Source: Ascarosepion bandense
Lineage: Eukaryota > Mollusca > Cephalopoda > Sepiida > Sepiidae
Assembly: GCA_037127315.1 (NCBI GenBank)
Contig: JBBBDQ010001276.1
Location: 792,001 to 856,000, forward strand
DNA length: 64,000 bases
Direction: 5' to 3'
Made by a program: the position numbers and the translations under genes
Shown: one piece after another, positions 42,713 to 51,170 of the stretch
How the letters are laid out: the number at the start of each line of letters is the position of its first letter
Position numbering within the stretch: position 1 is the stretch's first letter
Notes under the pieces: generated by a model
What the model was told of the DNA's origin: nothing
Seen by the model: only the letters and a program-made list of their open reading frames with translations
Databases searched by the model: none

Positions 42713-43193
42713 CTGTGTGTGTGTGTATATATCCGTTACCTATAGACTCCAAAACGGCTGAACCGATTTTCTTGAAAATTTACACAGTTGTACTATAAGC
42801 GTCTGCGAGTGTTCTTAGCGAGGTTTTGTGTCGAGGTACCCCCGATAAATATCGAAAATTGATTATCGAAAAAATCGGGTTATAGAAGGAGTGGCCAGAT
42901 TTTAATCAAATTTGAGACACTCATAGACAAAGGCATAAGAAACGATATTCATAAGTTTCAAGGTTGCAGCTCTTACAATAATGCAGAAAATCGATAATAT
43001 ATATATATATAAATCGATACCAGGAAATCAAAATTTGACTTACATTCATTCATTTTCCTTTCAATCTACGGTTTCGCTTTAACTGAAAACTTTTTAGTCT
43101 TTCGTGCCAACGTCCAAAGAGTTTGAGCTCCAGGACCATGGATTAGTTTTAAAGCTTTCATTACACCCGAGCAACGTCGGGCTATACTGCTAG
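42656..43193 (+). mobile_element. Complete non-autonomous Helitron, plus strand
   Basis: A|TCTAAATATATTTATAAATGG at 42656, GT tract, CGTTACCTATAGACTCCAAAACGG, a short (TA)n near 42998, TCGATACCAGGAAATC, and the end CACCCGAGCAACGTCGGGCTATACTGCTAG|T at 43193. It lacks the AAGGCAAGATG inner head. No coding capacity. Confidence 0.8.
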
Positions 43194-43427
43194 TACTAAA
43201 ATAAATACATAAATTACGATGTGGAAGATACCATTCCATAGGGATGAAGGAATATGCCTATTAACGAAATCGAAAATCATACCGAATACGGTAGATATGT
43301 AAATTATTACAATTATAAAGTAGCTTCCGGCGTTAGAGGCGGGAAAATCCGAGACCACCCGGAAACAGAAAAAACGACGCATTTTTCCTAATGAACAAAC
43401 TCGGTAAGATCTGTCTATCCTTCTGAG

Positions 43428-43545
43428 ATGAAGTAGTATTTATATTATTTACATGGTTCGAACTGTTGTCCTCATCTTTATTGCCATGTTCATGACGTTT
43501 CGAACGCTGTACGCTCCGACCTTCTTCAGGTGCATGGAATTTTGA
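43428..43545 (-). mobile_element. End of hammerhead-like element, minus arm
   Basis: The minus strand reads GTTCAAAATTCCATGCACCTGAAGAAGG...CGAAACGTCATGAACATGG, then GATGAGGACAACAGTTCGAACCATGTAAATAA and ACTTCATCTC. It forms an inverted pair with the plus copy at 43630-43945. Confidence 0.62.
43488..43536 (-). ncRNA. Hammerhead ribozyme-like motif, CTGAAGA type
   Basis: On the minus strand: CAC (helix I), CTGAAGA (43529-43523, fits CUGANGA), stem II GGTCG...CGTTC (one T-T mismatch), GAAAC, GTC (cleavage triplet, 43496-43494), ATG. Both conserved core strands are intact. Helix III is only AC/GT with no loop, so activity, if any, would need a dimer. Helix I pairs at two of three positions. Confidence 0.5.
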
Positions 43546-43619
43546 ACAGAACTATTTATTTCGTTTAACAGGGGTATATAATTCTCATTCCATGTGCAAT
43601 GCCGCTTCCGAGTGCCATG

Positions 43620-43945
43620 TAGTTATCTCCCTGAAGGTCACACGGCCCTGTGGATATAAGCCTTGCTTAGTTCCAGTGACTCGACACAAAGAGTTCTGAG
43701 TTCAATACCTGGCTACAGCAGTGGTGAACAAATAACTTAGAGAGTTGAGTGATAAGGCATCCTGATGTGGCATCGCACATGGAACGTGAACAATCTGCTC
43801 CAGTGACCGAAATAAAGGTTTTGGTTTGAAATTTCTAACATTCGAAAAAGGCCGAAGAGTGCAACAGTCGAAGCGTCGTAAACATAGAAATAAAGATGCG
43901 GTCAAAGTTGAAATTGAATAGATAATCGGTAAGATCCTTAAAAAA
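43620..43945 (+). mobile_element. tRNA-like SINE linked to degenerate hammerhead-like segment
   Basis: CCTGTGGATATAAGCCTTGCTTAGTTCC and GAGTTCTGAGTTCAATACCTGGC (tRNA-like, B-box region) are followed by CTACAGCAGTGGTGAACAA, GGTTTGAAATTTC, and AAAAAGGCCGAAGAGTGCAAC...AGTCGAAGCGTCGTAAAC, a decayed hammerhead-like segment. The same order, better preserved, is on the minus strand at 51000-50748. Confidence 0.6.
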
Positions 43946-44258
43946 TGTTGCATTTTATTCAGTCATTTTTTTCAGTCTTTTTAAAAATAATTTCGATATT
44001 CAATTATCCGGAATTTGTTATCTTACTAACATATATTGTTACCCTTCTGTCCCAAGGTGTTCGGATAGTCGAGAAAGCGCTGTTAAAGGTCTAATTAACA
44101 GGGCTTTATGAGATATGCCTTAGCGTTTACAGCTGAATGTAAACAAACTACCTACGTGGGTTGCATATAGGATCTGGTTTGAAATTCTCATAAAGTTACC
44201 AATTGCGACAGATAGCTAAATTAGTCAACGACCAAGATGAGAACACCAACCATAATAG

Positions 44259-44310
<52 letters not shown>

Positions 44311-44357
44311 CGCTCTCACAACCTGATTGAGCACTCTGGAAGAATGTTAACCTTTGA

Positions 44358-44590
44358 AAACAGTAGCTACTCTGGCGTGTACGCATCGCTCATTCAGTAA
44401 AATGAATTAGATCACTCTGGCTATTGGGCGCGTATAATGATAATATATCCGCTAAAAAGTTTGCCTTCTTCCACCGAACGCCCATAGCCCAGAGGTAGAA
44501 TCGCCTACTGACGCCAATTCGGTCGGGTTTCAATCCTGGGTTAAAAAGTCTAACTGTACTGATACAGCGAAACAGATCTATCTGCGGATG

Positions 44591-44592
<2 letters not shown>
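44358..44592 (+). mobile_element. tRNA-derived SINE, hammerhead core deleted (copy 3)
   Basis: AACAGTAGCTACTCTGGCGTG...CGCCCATAGCCCAGAGGTAG...GGTCGGGTTTCAATCC, then ACTGTACTGATACAGCGAAACAGATC. The core reads CTGAT|ACAGCGAAA: 8 bp (GAGCTGTG), comprising the end of the core and one arm of stem II, are missing compared with copy 1. (TA)n flanks both sides (44262-44307 and 44593-44639). Confidence 0.75.
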
Positions 44593-44639
<47 letters not shown>

Positions 44640-44641
<2 letters not shown>

Positions 44642-45180
44642 TGTATTGAGGCAGCAGATAATTTTCTAAACATATACTGTTAAATAGAACAGACAATGAA
44701 TGTCTATTATGTTTAATCATGAGCCGTTCTAAATATCGTATTTTGGCTTTAATTTCAGGTGAAAATAAAGACAAAAATTCTCAAATATTTGGATAATTTT
44801 TTATTAAATTGGTTCTAAGCTTTCGGCTCACATGACCTATCTTCAGAGAGGTTACAAGGACGTTAACATAAAACATCCACCATCAGCGACGATTTTATCT
44901 TGTGTTGACATAAAACTTTGCTAAGCAACAATAACAGTTACCAAAAAAAGCAAACACAGTTCGTAAATTTGTAATGCGGTTCTATGACGTCACACGGCGT
45001 GAGAGCTCGAAATGATAACACAACCATATATTCAAATGCAATGTAATGTGTTACGACCAGATTTAAACGTGATTTTATTAAGTGTGGGTTGTTTGGATTT
45101 AATGTAGATGGCCTCCAATATGTGAAGGTTCTTTTTACTGTGTGTATGAGTAAGGATTATTGTATTGTTGACTAAAGTTT
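44640..45180 (-). mobile_element. PLE 3' end plus start of next copy (minus strand)
   Basis: Minus strand 45176-45037 reads VNNTIILTHTHSKKNLHILEAIYIKSKQPTLNKITFKSGRNTLHCI and a stop, close to the PLE ending at 24959. A 3' UTR with TGACGTCA follows (matching 24980-25140). The next-copy start SLFSPEIKAKIRYLERLMIKHNRHSL...LENYLLPQYT then runs into (TA)n. The start codon region reads AGGTCATGTG in place of ATGGCTCATGTG, so the ATG is lost. Confidence 0.75.
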
Positions 45181-45265
45181 TCACCTAAAATTAAAATCAA
45201 AATACGATGTTTAGAACGGTTCATGATTAAGCATAATAGAAATTCATTGTTTCTTATATTTAACA

Positions 45266-45306
<41 letters not shown>
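45181..45306 (+). mobile_element. PLE start fragment in opposite orientation
   Basis: Plus strand: CCTAAAATTAAAATCAAAATACGATG...AACGGTTCATGATTAAGC (IKIKIRCLERFMIKHNRNSL), then (TA)n at 45268. It abuts the minus-strand PLE at 45180, making an inverted junction. Confidence 0.6.
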
Positions 45307-45309
<3 letters not shown>

Positions 45310-45455
45310 TTACTTGAGCCACAAGATTAGCAACAAGTTCCCAGCCTTTTACTGTGAAACCAATAAATTGTAAACGCAAATTCTACTCCATTAGCCTCTT
45401 TTCTCGTACTTCCCGCCTGTGGAATTCCCTTCCGTTTACTTGCTTTCCCGGAATT
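45310..45455 (+). mobile_element. Jockey-like LINE fragment
   Basis: CACAAGATTAGCAACAAGTTCCC...ACTGTGAAACCAATAAATTG, then CGTACTTCCCGCCTGTGGAATTCCCTTCC matches the TRLATRFHPFTVKPIKC...SRLWNSLP part of 35592-35930. It is short and frameshifted. Confidence 0.65.
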
Positions 45456-45618
45456 GTGCATGTGGCCAGGTATGTTGTTTTAAATGTCTAAAAATGTTAG
45501 AATTATGTTCAAGTCTTATATGCACGAGTTTGTTGTTGTTTGGAAATCTTTCATGTAAACAAAAACATTTTGTCATTATTGACTGTTCGTGGTTATAATA
45601 TATAATGTAATTTGACAT
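45436..45618 (-). mobile_element. PLE GIY-YIG region fragment
   Basis: The minus frame reads FCLHERFPNNNKLVHIRLEHNSNIFRHLKQHTWPHAQF, resembling the SNIxRHLxxH segment of the PLE endonuclease (compare SISRHLQQHPCLHSQY at 54410-54320). It belongs to a different PLE subfamily from 24007-24959. Confidence 0.5.
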
Positions 45619-45619
45619 C

Positions 45620-45760
45620 TTTGAAAATGGCTGATGTAAACTGGAAGCCTAGATTGGATTATTACAAAATTACGTATCAATATTGTACTTTTTTGTCTTC
45701 ATTTAATGATAATTCTATTAAGCTTATCAGAGAATATGAAATAATTTAGATAAAATAGAC
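45620..45760 (+). mobile_element. Possible PLE N-terminal start fragment
   Basis: ATGGCTGATGTAAACTGGAAGC (MADVNWKPRLDYYKITYQYCTFLSSFNDNSIKLIREYEII) parallels MAHVSQKLRRKSINNYPNVGEFLSLFSTEIKAKIRRLERL at 25151. The homology is weak. Confidence 0.4.
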
Positions 45761-45792
45761 AACACTTGTCTATATTATTTTATGAAACATGC

Positions 45793-45798
<6 letters not shown>

Positions 45799-45838
<40 letters not shown>
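45799..45838. repeat. (CA)n microsatellite
   Basis: Pure CA tract just upstream of a Helitron 5' end. Confidence 0.96.
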
Positions 45839-45839
<1 letters not shown>

Positions 45840-45850
45840 TATATATATAA

Positions 45851-46688
45851 AATTATTTACAAATGGAACTTTGTGTGGGAGTGTGTGTGTCTGGGCGCGT
45901 GTGTCCGTCACCTATAAACTCCGAAACGGCTGAACCGATTTTCTGGAAAATTTACACAGTTGTACTATAAGCGTCTGCGAGTGTTCTTAGCTGGGTTTTG
46001 TGTCGACGTATCCCCGATAAATATCGAAAATCGATAATCGAAAAATTATAGTATATAAGAAAGGATAATCAGAAGTTTCAAGGTTGCAGTTCTTACAATA
46101 GTGCAGAAAATCGATAATATATGTATATAACCCTGATATAAGAGAGTTGTCGGAACCGGATAAAAGTTATCTTATATCCAGGTTTCTCTTATATCCGGGT
46201 TGGGTCTATTTTATATCCATTAACACAGGCTCTAATTTGGGACCAGAAAAAATATCCCTTATATCCGGGTTTCTGTTATATCATGGTCTCTTATATCTGG
46301 GTTATGCTGTACATATAAAAGGCAAGATGTTTGTGTGTGTGTCTGTTTATCTGTCTGTATGTCTGCCCTTCTATTTTAGTTTTTGCTTCGGGTTTGGCTC
46401 TAAGTAGGTATAATTGTAGTTCTTAGTCTCAGCCAGGATACCATTTACTCAGAGGACTTATTTAGCCTTCAAAATTCAGTTTACGACGAAAAAAACTTGT
46501 TTGATATCGATACCAGGAATTCAAAATTTGACTTACATCCATTCATTTTTCTTGCAGTTTACCTTTAACTAGAAACAACTATTGCTTTTTAGTCTTTCGT
46601 GTCAACGTCCAAAGAGTCTGAGACCCAGGACCATGGATTAGTTTTAAAGCTTTCATTACACCCGAGCAATGCCGGGCTATACTGCTAA
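45851..46688 (+). mobile_element. Helitron with MITE insertion and two heads
   Basis: The head ATTATTTACAAATGGAACTTTGTG and CGTCACCTATAAACTCCGAAACGG form the first module, interrupted at 46126 by a small palindromic element. The second head AAAAGGCAAGATGTTTGTGTG begins at 46316, followed by the body and the 3' end CACCCGAGCAATGCCGGGCTATACTGCTAA (CTAA instead of CTAG). Confidence 0.75.
46126..46312. mobile_element. Small MITE inside Helitron (pogo/Tigger-like ends?)
   Basis: The left end ATAACCCTGATATAAGAGAG is inverted at the right end (CTCTTATATCTGGGTTAT). The interior repeats CTTATATCCGGGTTT. Ends of this GATATAA/TTATATC type occur in Tigger/pogo-like elements; the family is unproven. It sits where other Helitron copies have a (TA)n tract. 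Confidence 0.55.
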
Positions 46689-46709
46689 TATATATATATA
46701 AACATCTAG

Positions 46710-46767
<58 letters not shown>

Positions 46768-46777
46768 TAAACTATCG

Positions 46778-46934
46778 CCCGGTTCACACTCCATTCACGT
46801 TTATTGACTAGGTGAAGAGGCTCATCCCTTGTTTCCTGTTTAGAATGTGGTTTCCGGCTTTCTCTTTTCCAATCTTTTCACTCCTATGTAGCCCCCTGCA
46901 CATCAGTGGCTTTACCGCCTTGCTCGGGGTGATA

Positions 46935-46940
<6 letters not shown>
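46778..46940 (+). mobile_element. Short element sharing Jockey-like 3' tail
   Basis: CTATCGCCCGGTTCACACTCC, GAGGCTCATCCCTTGTTTCCTG, GCCCCCTGCACATCAGTGGC, then GCCTTGCTCGGGGTGATATAATTA and (TA)n. It is the plus-strand counterpart of 38985-39175. Confidence 0.62.

Positions 46941-46991
<51 letters not shown>
46938..46991. repeat. (TA)n microsatellite
   Basis: Pure TA tract directly after the short element's 3' end. Confidence 0.95.
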
Positions 46992-46995
<4 letters not shown>

Positions 46996-47285
46996 AAACT
47001 AGAAAGCCTATAGAATGTATTAAAGAAAAGCACGAGGAAAGGTCTAACTATACATTGTAAAAAGACAAAATATAGGGTCATTAGGGTCAAGAAGAACCAC
47101 TTAAGAAGTCAGCCTTGTCCTTTCTTGACTTTTATCTACGGTTGCTTGTACCTGTCAATTATTTCCGCTATTCAATGTAATATATTAGACAATTACAACG
47201 GAATACTGAGTTTGATCCTTTTTTATGCTAGATACTCCCGATGTTGTACCACATCTAAGCTACTCTCATAAAATTACTATAATAC
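46992..47285. other. Unassigned stretch, no gene seen
   Basis: Ordinary AT-rich sequence with no recognised element. Confidence 0.4.
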
Positions 47286-48050
47286 AGAAATGATATATAA
47301 AGGAAAATATATGATATATTTGATATATAAAATATAAAATATATAAAATATAAAATATATAATATATAAAATATATGATAAAAATATAAAATATATGATA
47401 TATAAAAAATATAATATATAAAATATAAATATACATATAAATAAATATAAATATAAATATATAAAATATAAAATATATAATATATAAAATATATGATACA
47501 AATATAAAATATAAAATATGATATATAAAATATAAAATATATAATATATAAAATATATATTAAAAATATAAAATATAAAATATGATATATAAAATATAAA
47601 ATATATAATATATAAAATATATGATAAAAATATAAAATATAAAATATGATATATAAAATATAAAATATATAATATATAAAATATATGATAAAAATATAAA
47701 ATATAAAATATGATATATAAAATATGAAATATATAATATATAAATAAATATAAATATAAATATATAAAATATATAATATATAAAATATATGATAAAATAT
47801 AAAATATAAAATATATGATATATAAAATATAAAATATATAAAATATAAATATAAATATATAAAATATAAAATATATAATATATAAAATTTATGATAAAAA
47901 TATAAAATATAAAATATATAAAATATAAATATACATATAAATAAATATAAATATAAATATATAAAATATAAAATATATAATATATAAAATATTTGATAAA
48001 AATATAAAATATATGATATATAAAATATATAAAATATAAAATATAAAACA

Positions 48051-48116
<66 letters not shown>
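47286..48116. repeat. A/T-only satellite (TATAAAATATAAAATAT family) plus (TA)n
   Basis: About 760 bp made of ATAAAATAT, AAATATAT and ATATGAT words, with longer near-identical blocks such as AAATATGATATATAAAATAT repeated four or more times at about 60-65 bp. It ends in (TA)n at 48052-48116. Long minus-strand frames (YILYFIYFIFYI) are artefacts of composition. Confidence 0.95.
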
Positions 48117-48120
<4 letters not shown>

Positions 48121-48535
48121 GAAAATACGAAGGCTTATCATGAAAAATGTTAACTGAGTAGGAATGGTTTGAATTGTTGCACAAATCGCGTGCGAGCTAA
48201 TGATGCAATCCCAGTCGTCATTCACCTTGAAACCAGACTGATAAAATTTAAGTTAAGGGGCTCTAACCCACCCATCACTAAAAAAAGATGGCGTAATTGG
48301 GCAAGATAATGAAATTTTGAACTTTATATGTATTGACATGTTAAGTATCCCTGTCAAAACAAGTGGATCCATTAGTTTGAAGAGAAAGAAGAATTATACC
48401 ATTAAAAACCTTCCTTGAACCAGAACACTTCGGAAAATTCCTACAGAATGAACTAAAAAAATAAGTTTAAAATGAATCAAATGTTGACTTAAAAGAAATT
48501 CTAAGATGATTTCAAGGCAAATGAATGATCAGTTT
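48117..48535. other. Unassigned stretch, no gene seen
   Basis: AT-rich, no recognised element. Confidence 0.4.
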
Positions 48536-48717
48536 GTTGTTAGTTAAGTGCCATACGTGATACACGCTTTAAGCGATCATGTCTCGAAAGAGACATGACT
48601 GATTGGGCAGAAGATTATCCCGTTGTAGGTTGCCATTGCTTTCTACAGTAGACTGATTGCCAGCCAAGGCTATAGAACCCAATCTGTTCTATTATTTAAC
48701 CCATAACTGGAGGGATG
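48536..48717 (-). mobile_element. SINE body/tail fragment
   Basis: Reverse complement of the shared SINE body: TTAAGTGCCATACGTGATACACG, TCGAAAGAGACATGACTG, TTGCCAGCCAAGGC, TTAACCCATAACTGGAGGG. The tRNA head is absent. Confidence 0.78.
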
Positions 48718-48929
48718 GTTGGTTGTTTTTGTTTTTATGGCATATCAACCTCAGCGGGTCATTTATTGCCAACTAAATTTTATTTATTGCTGGTAATACC
48801 TTTTATTTCAACAATTTATTGTTAATTTTTATATACGTTTTGTGTCTAGTAATACTTTTTTCGGTTCGAGTATCAAGATTCAATGGGATTTGTTTTTTTT
48901 TTTTAAGGCAGGGTCCCCAAGTCCTACCC

Positions 48930-49209
48930 TTGTTATTTAACCCATAACTGGAAGGGACGGATTAATACCTTTCCCAAGGGTACCAGTGCTTAAGTGAATG
49001 CAGGGTATTCAACTGGAATTCGAACTCGGCTCACCGATTTCTCTTTCCGAGCCGATATCCACTGCACCACAACGCACATCCGTCACTAAACGCTTACAGC
49101 ACCGGGAATTCCCAAGCGGTCACCCATCTAAGTACTGACCAGGCTCAACGTTGCTTAACTTCGGTGATCGAGCGAGAACCGGTGTATTCAACGTGATATG
49201 GCCGTAAGC
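48930..49209 (-). mobile_element. Chimeric 5S-tRNA SINE (copy with best 5S head)
   Basis: In minus-strand order: 5S-like head (49209-49092), GTTTAGTGACGGATGTGCGT linker, a perfect A box TGGTGCAGTGG (49071-49061), CGAGTTCGAATTCC (B-box region), then the body to CCAGTTATGGGTTAA, where it is truncated near 48938. It lies head-to-tail with the copy at 49229-49531, so one 5S head is followed by a second. Confidence 0.85.
49092..49209 (-). rRNA. 5S rRNA-derived SINE head (copy 1)
   Basis: Minus-strand text GCTTACGGCCATATCACGTTG, ATACACCGGTTCTCG, GATCACCGAAGTTAAGCAACG, GAGCCTGGTCAGTACTTAGATG, GGTGACCGCTTGGGAATTCC and GGTGCTGTAAGC follows animal 5S rRNA over its full 118 bp. The internal promoter segments (AAGCAACG..GAGCC, GGTGACC) are retained. 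It is joined to a tRNA-like SINE and not to a T-run terminator, so it is read as a SINE head and not a 5S gene. Confidence 0.85.
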
Positions 49210-49228
49210 ACGCACATTGTCACTAAAC

Positions 49229-49345
49229 GCTTACAGCACCTGGAATCCCCAAGCGGTCACCCATCTAAGTACTGACCAGGCTCAACTTTGCTTAACTTCG
49301 GTGATCGAGCAAGAACAGGTGTATTCAACGTGATAGGCCGTAAGC
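49229..49345 (-). rRNA. 5S rRNA-derived SINE head (copy 2)
   Basis: Second 5S-like unit with the same text and small changes (GCTTACGGCCTATCACG, ACCTGTTCTTGC, AAGCAAAGTTGAGCC). It is joined to copy 1 by GTTTAGTGACAATGTGCGT (49228-49210), the start of the normal post-5S linker cut off before the tRNA part. Confidence 0.82.
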
Positions 49346-49531
49346 CTCATAACTGGAGGGAAGAGATGGAAAATATAAAATATAAATATACATATAAATA
49401 AATATAAATATAAATATATAAAATATATAATATCCCTAAGGATATTTGCGCGTTAGTGAATGCAAGGAATTCAATTCGAACTCGGCACTCCGAATTGTCG
49501 TTCCGAGTCGATATCCATTGCACCACAACGC
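49346..49531 (-). mobile_element. tRNA-derived SINE, head and early body, with A/T insertion
   Basis: Minus strand: TGCGTTGTGGTGCAATGGATATCGACTCGG (A box TGGTGCAATGG), CGAGTTCGAATTG, CATTCACTAACGCGC, TATCCTTAGGGAT, then a 60-bp A/T block (49376-49436), then TCCATCTCTTCCCTCCAGTTATGAG, which meets the 5S copy 2. The expected body text between CCTTAGGGA and TCTCTTCCC is replaced by the A/T block. Confidence 0.75.
49376..49436. repeat. A/T satellite fragment inserted in SINE
   Basis: AAATATAAATATACATATAA, then ATAAATATAAATATAAATATATAAAATATATAAT is identical in order to stretches at 47417-47470 and 47928-47975 in the A/T satellite 2 kb away. It appears copied from that array. Confidence 0.8.
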
Positions 49532-49836
49532 AGTAGTAGGGCTTAAAATCATATTTGTGAAAAAAAGATTTCTAGAATTTTTTAAAAATCATTTCTCTTC
49601 ATAAAGGCGTTAATGTTATTAAGACGCAAGGAATTGCTGAGGGTTAAAGAGAAAGCGAATGCTAGAGAATAAAAGACAATAATAGAACAGGATTAAGGAA
49701 ATGGCGACTGAAGTTGCATTTAAAATTTTTGAAGATCGTAACATGGAAGCAAGACATCGGAAAAAAGTTTTACACACACACACACACACACACACACGAA
49801 AAAAAGCAAAAACTATGAGAATAAAACATACGATTA

Positions 49837-50110
49837 CACCTATCTAATACAACGACAGAACGGTGAGACCTAATTGCCACTCTAGTAGTATATTTAAATT
49901 CACGCAATCAGGGTACCAAAAAAAAAAAAATTACAATTACCGTCACCGGCGTGACACTGCTTCTTTCTTTTTTCTATAAATAATTTCATGAGAGTTTTTC
50001 TTATGATATCCCCTCCTTGGTACTCTGATTGCGTGAATTTAAAATATACTACTAGAGTGGCAATTAGGTCTCACCGTTCTGTCGTTGTATTAGATAGGTG
50101 TAACCGTAAG
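49837..50110. repeat. Inverted repeat, about 89-bp arms
   Basis: The left arm 49837-49925 (TACGATTACACCTATC...ACGCAATCAGGGTACC) is inverted at 50018-50110 (GGTACTCTGATTGCGTG...GATAGGTGTAACCGTA) with only a few mismatches. The loop is about 92 bp. The right arm and loop read like a Jockey-like LINE fragment (SLFFYK, then RATRVAIRSHRS-like), so the structure seems to be a LINE piece copied in inverse. Confidence 0.88.
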
Positions 50111-50427
50111 TTCTATTTTAATAGTTTCTTCTTTTTTTTTTTCGCACTTTTTTTTATATCAAAATAGATCCTCTTTGCGGAAGTGAATGGCAACGAGTCT
50201 ATGACAATAGTAGTCTGATAATATTGGCTGTTAGAAGATTCCGGTTGATGCAATCTTTAAGTTATATTCTTCCATGTTAAATTATATTCCTTATGTCAAG
50301 TTGATTTAATGTGATTTGTTTGTTTAACGCGACATCAACTCCTCATATATAATGCCAAAATTTAATATACTTGAAAGCTTGAACGTCATAAGAAATGTAT
50401 TTTAGTATTTGTCTATATTTATGTCGA

Positions 50428-50738
50428 ATGTGCGTTGTGGTGCAGTGGATATCGACTCGGAACGACAAATCGGGGGTGCCGAGTTCGAATTCCAGTTAAA
50501 TTCCTTGCATTCATTTACGCACAAATACCTTTGGGGAAGCTATTAAACCGTCTCTTCCCTCCAGTTATGGGTTAAATAATAGGACAGGTTGGGTTCTATA
50601 ACCTTGGCTTGCGACCAGTCTACCGCAGAAAGCAAATGGCAACCTACTGCGTGTTAATCTTCTGCCCAGTCAGTCATGTCTCTTTCTAGACATGATCGCC
50701 AAAAGAGTGTATCACGTATGGCACTTAACTGACTGACT
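50428..50738 (+). mobile_element. Full-length tRNA-derived SINE (reference copy)
   Basis: AATGTGCGTTGTGGTGCAGTGG (perfect A box), CGAGTTCGAATTCC (B-box region), then TTGCATTCATTTACGC, CCCTCCAGTTATGGGTTAAAT, TTGGCTTGCGACCAGTC, TCTAGACATGATCGCC, and tail GTGTATCACGTATGGCACTTAACTGACTGAC. No 5S head here. The length is about 310 bp. The body's relation to named SINE central domains was not testable. Confidence 0.82.
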
Positions 50739-50747
50739 ATATTTTCT

Positions 50748-51000
50748 GAGATGAGGTAGTATTTACATTATTCTTTGCCATTTGTGCGACGTTTCGGCCG
50801 TTGTACTCTCCGGCCTATTTCAAACCGAACCCTGATCGTAACCGTAGTGAAGTAGAAGTCATGAGTTATCTACCTCTAACCCGGCAAGTTACTTGTTCAC
50901 CACTGCTGTAGCCTGGTATTTAACTCACAACTCTTTGGGTCAAGTCACAGGAACTAAACAACGTCTATAACCAATGGGCCATGTGTCCTTAACAACTGAA
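50748..51000 (-). mobile_element. tRNA-like SINE with hammerhead-like segment
   Basis: The minus strand reads ACATGGCCCATTGGTTATAG (A box TGGCCCATTGG), GAGTTGTGAGTTAAATACC (B-box region), CTACAGCAGTGGTGAACAAG, GGTTCGGTTTGAAAT, then AGGCCGGAGAGTACAACGGCC-GAAACGTCG (perfect stem II, GAAAC, GTC) and AATGTAAATACTACC. CTGAAGA is missing just before stem II, so the ribozyme core is incomplete. Confidence 0.62.
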
Positions 51001-51039
51001 TTTTGGGTACTTATAAACCTATTTTCCAGAGTTCATATT

Positions 51040-51170
51040 GTAGTTTTTTTTTGTTTTTGTTTTTTTGCAGTGATTGTAATAAAAGGTTCGGTTCGAAATT
51101 CCTAGCACCTGAAGAAGGCCGAAACTTCGTACAAAGATGAGGACAATAGTTCGAATAATTTAAATACTGA
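51040..51170 (+). mobile_element. Hammerhead-like element, stem II deleted
   Basis: GGTTCGGTTCGAAATTCC, TAGCACCTGAAGAAGGCCGAAACTTCGTAC, GATGAGGACAATAGTTCGAATAATT. The core CTGAAGA and GAAAC are kept, but stem II is reduced to AGGCC. It is the inverted partner of 50748-51000. Confidence 0.58.

Noticed and set aside
47255..48225. 309- and 221-codon YILYFIYF frames on the minus strand
   Set aside because: They lie over an A/T-only satellite; openness results from composition.
49092..49345. Functional tandem 5S rRNA genes
   Set aside because: Each 5S unit runs into the SINE linker instead of a T-run terminator, and other fusions with the same junction exist, so they are SINE heads.
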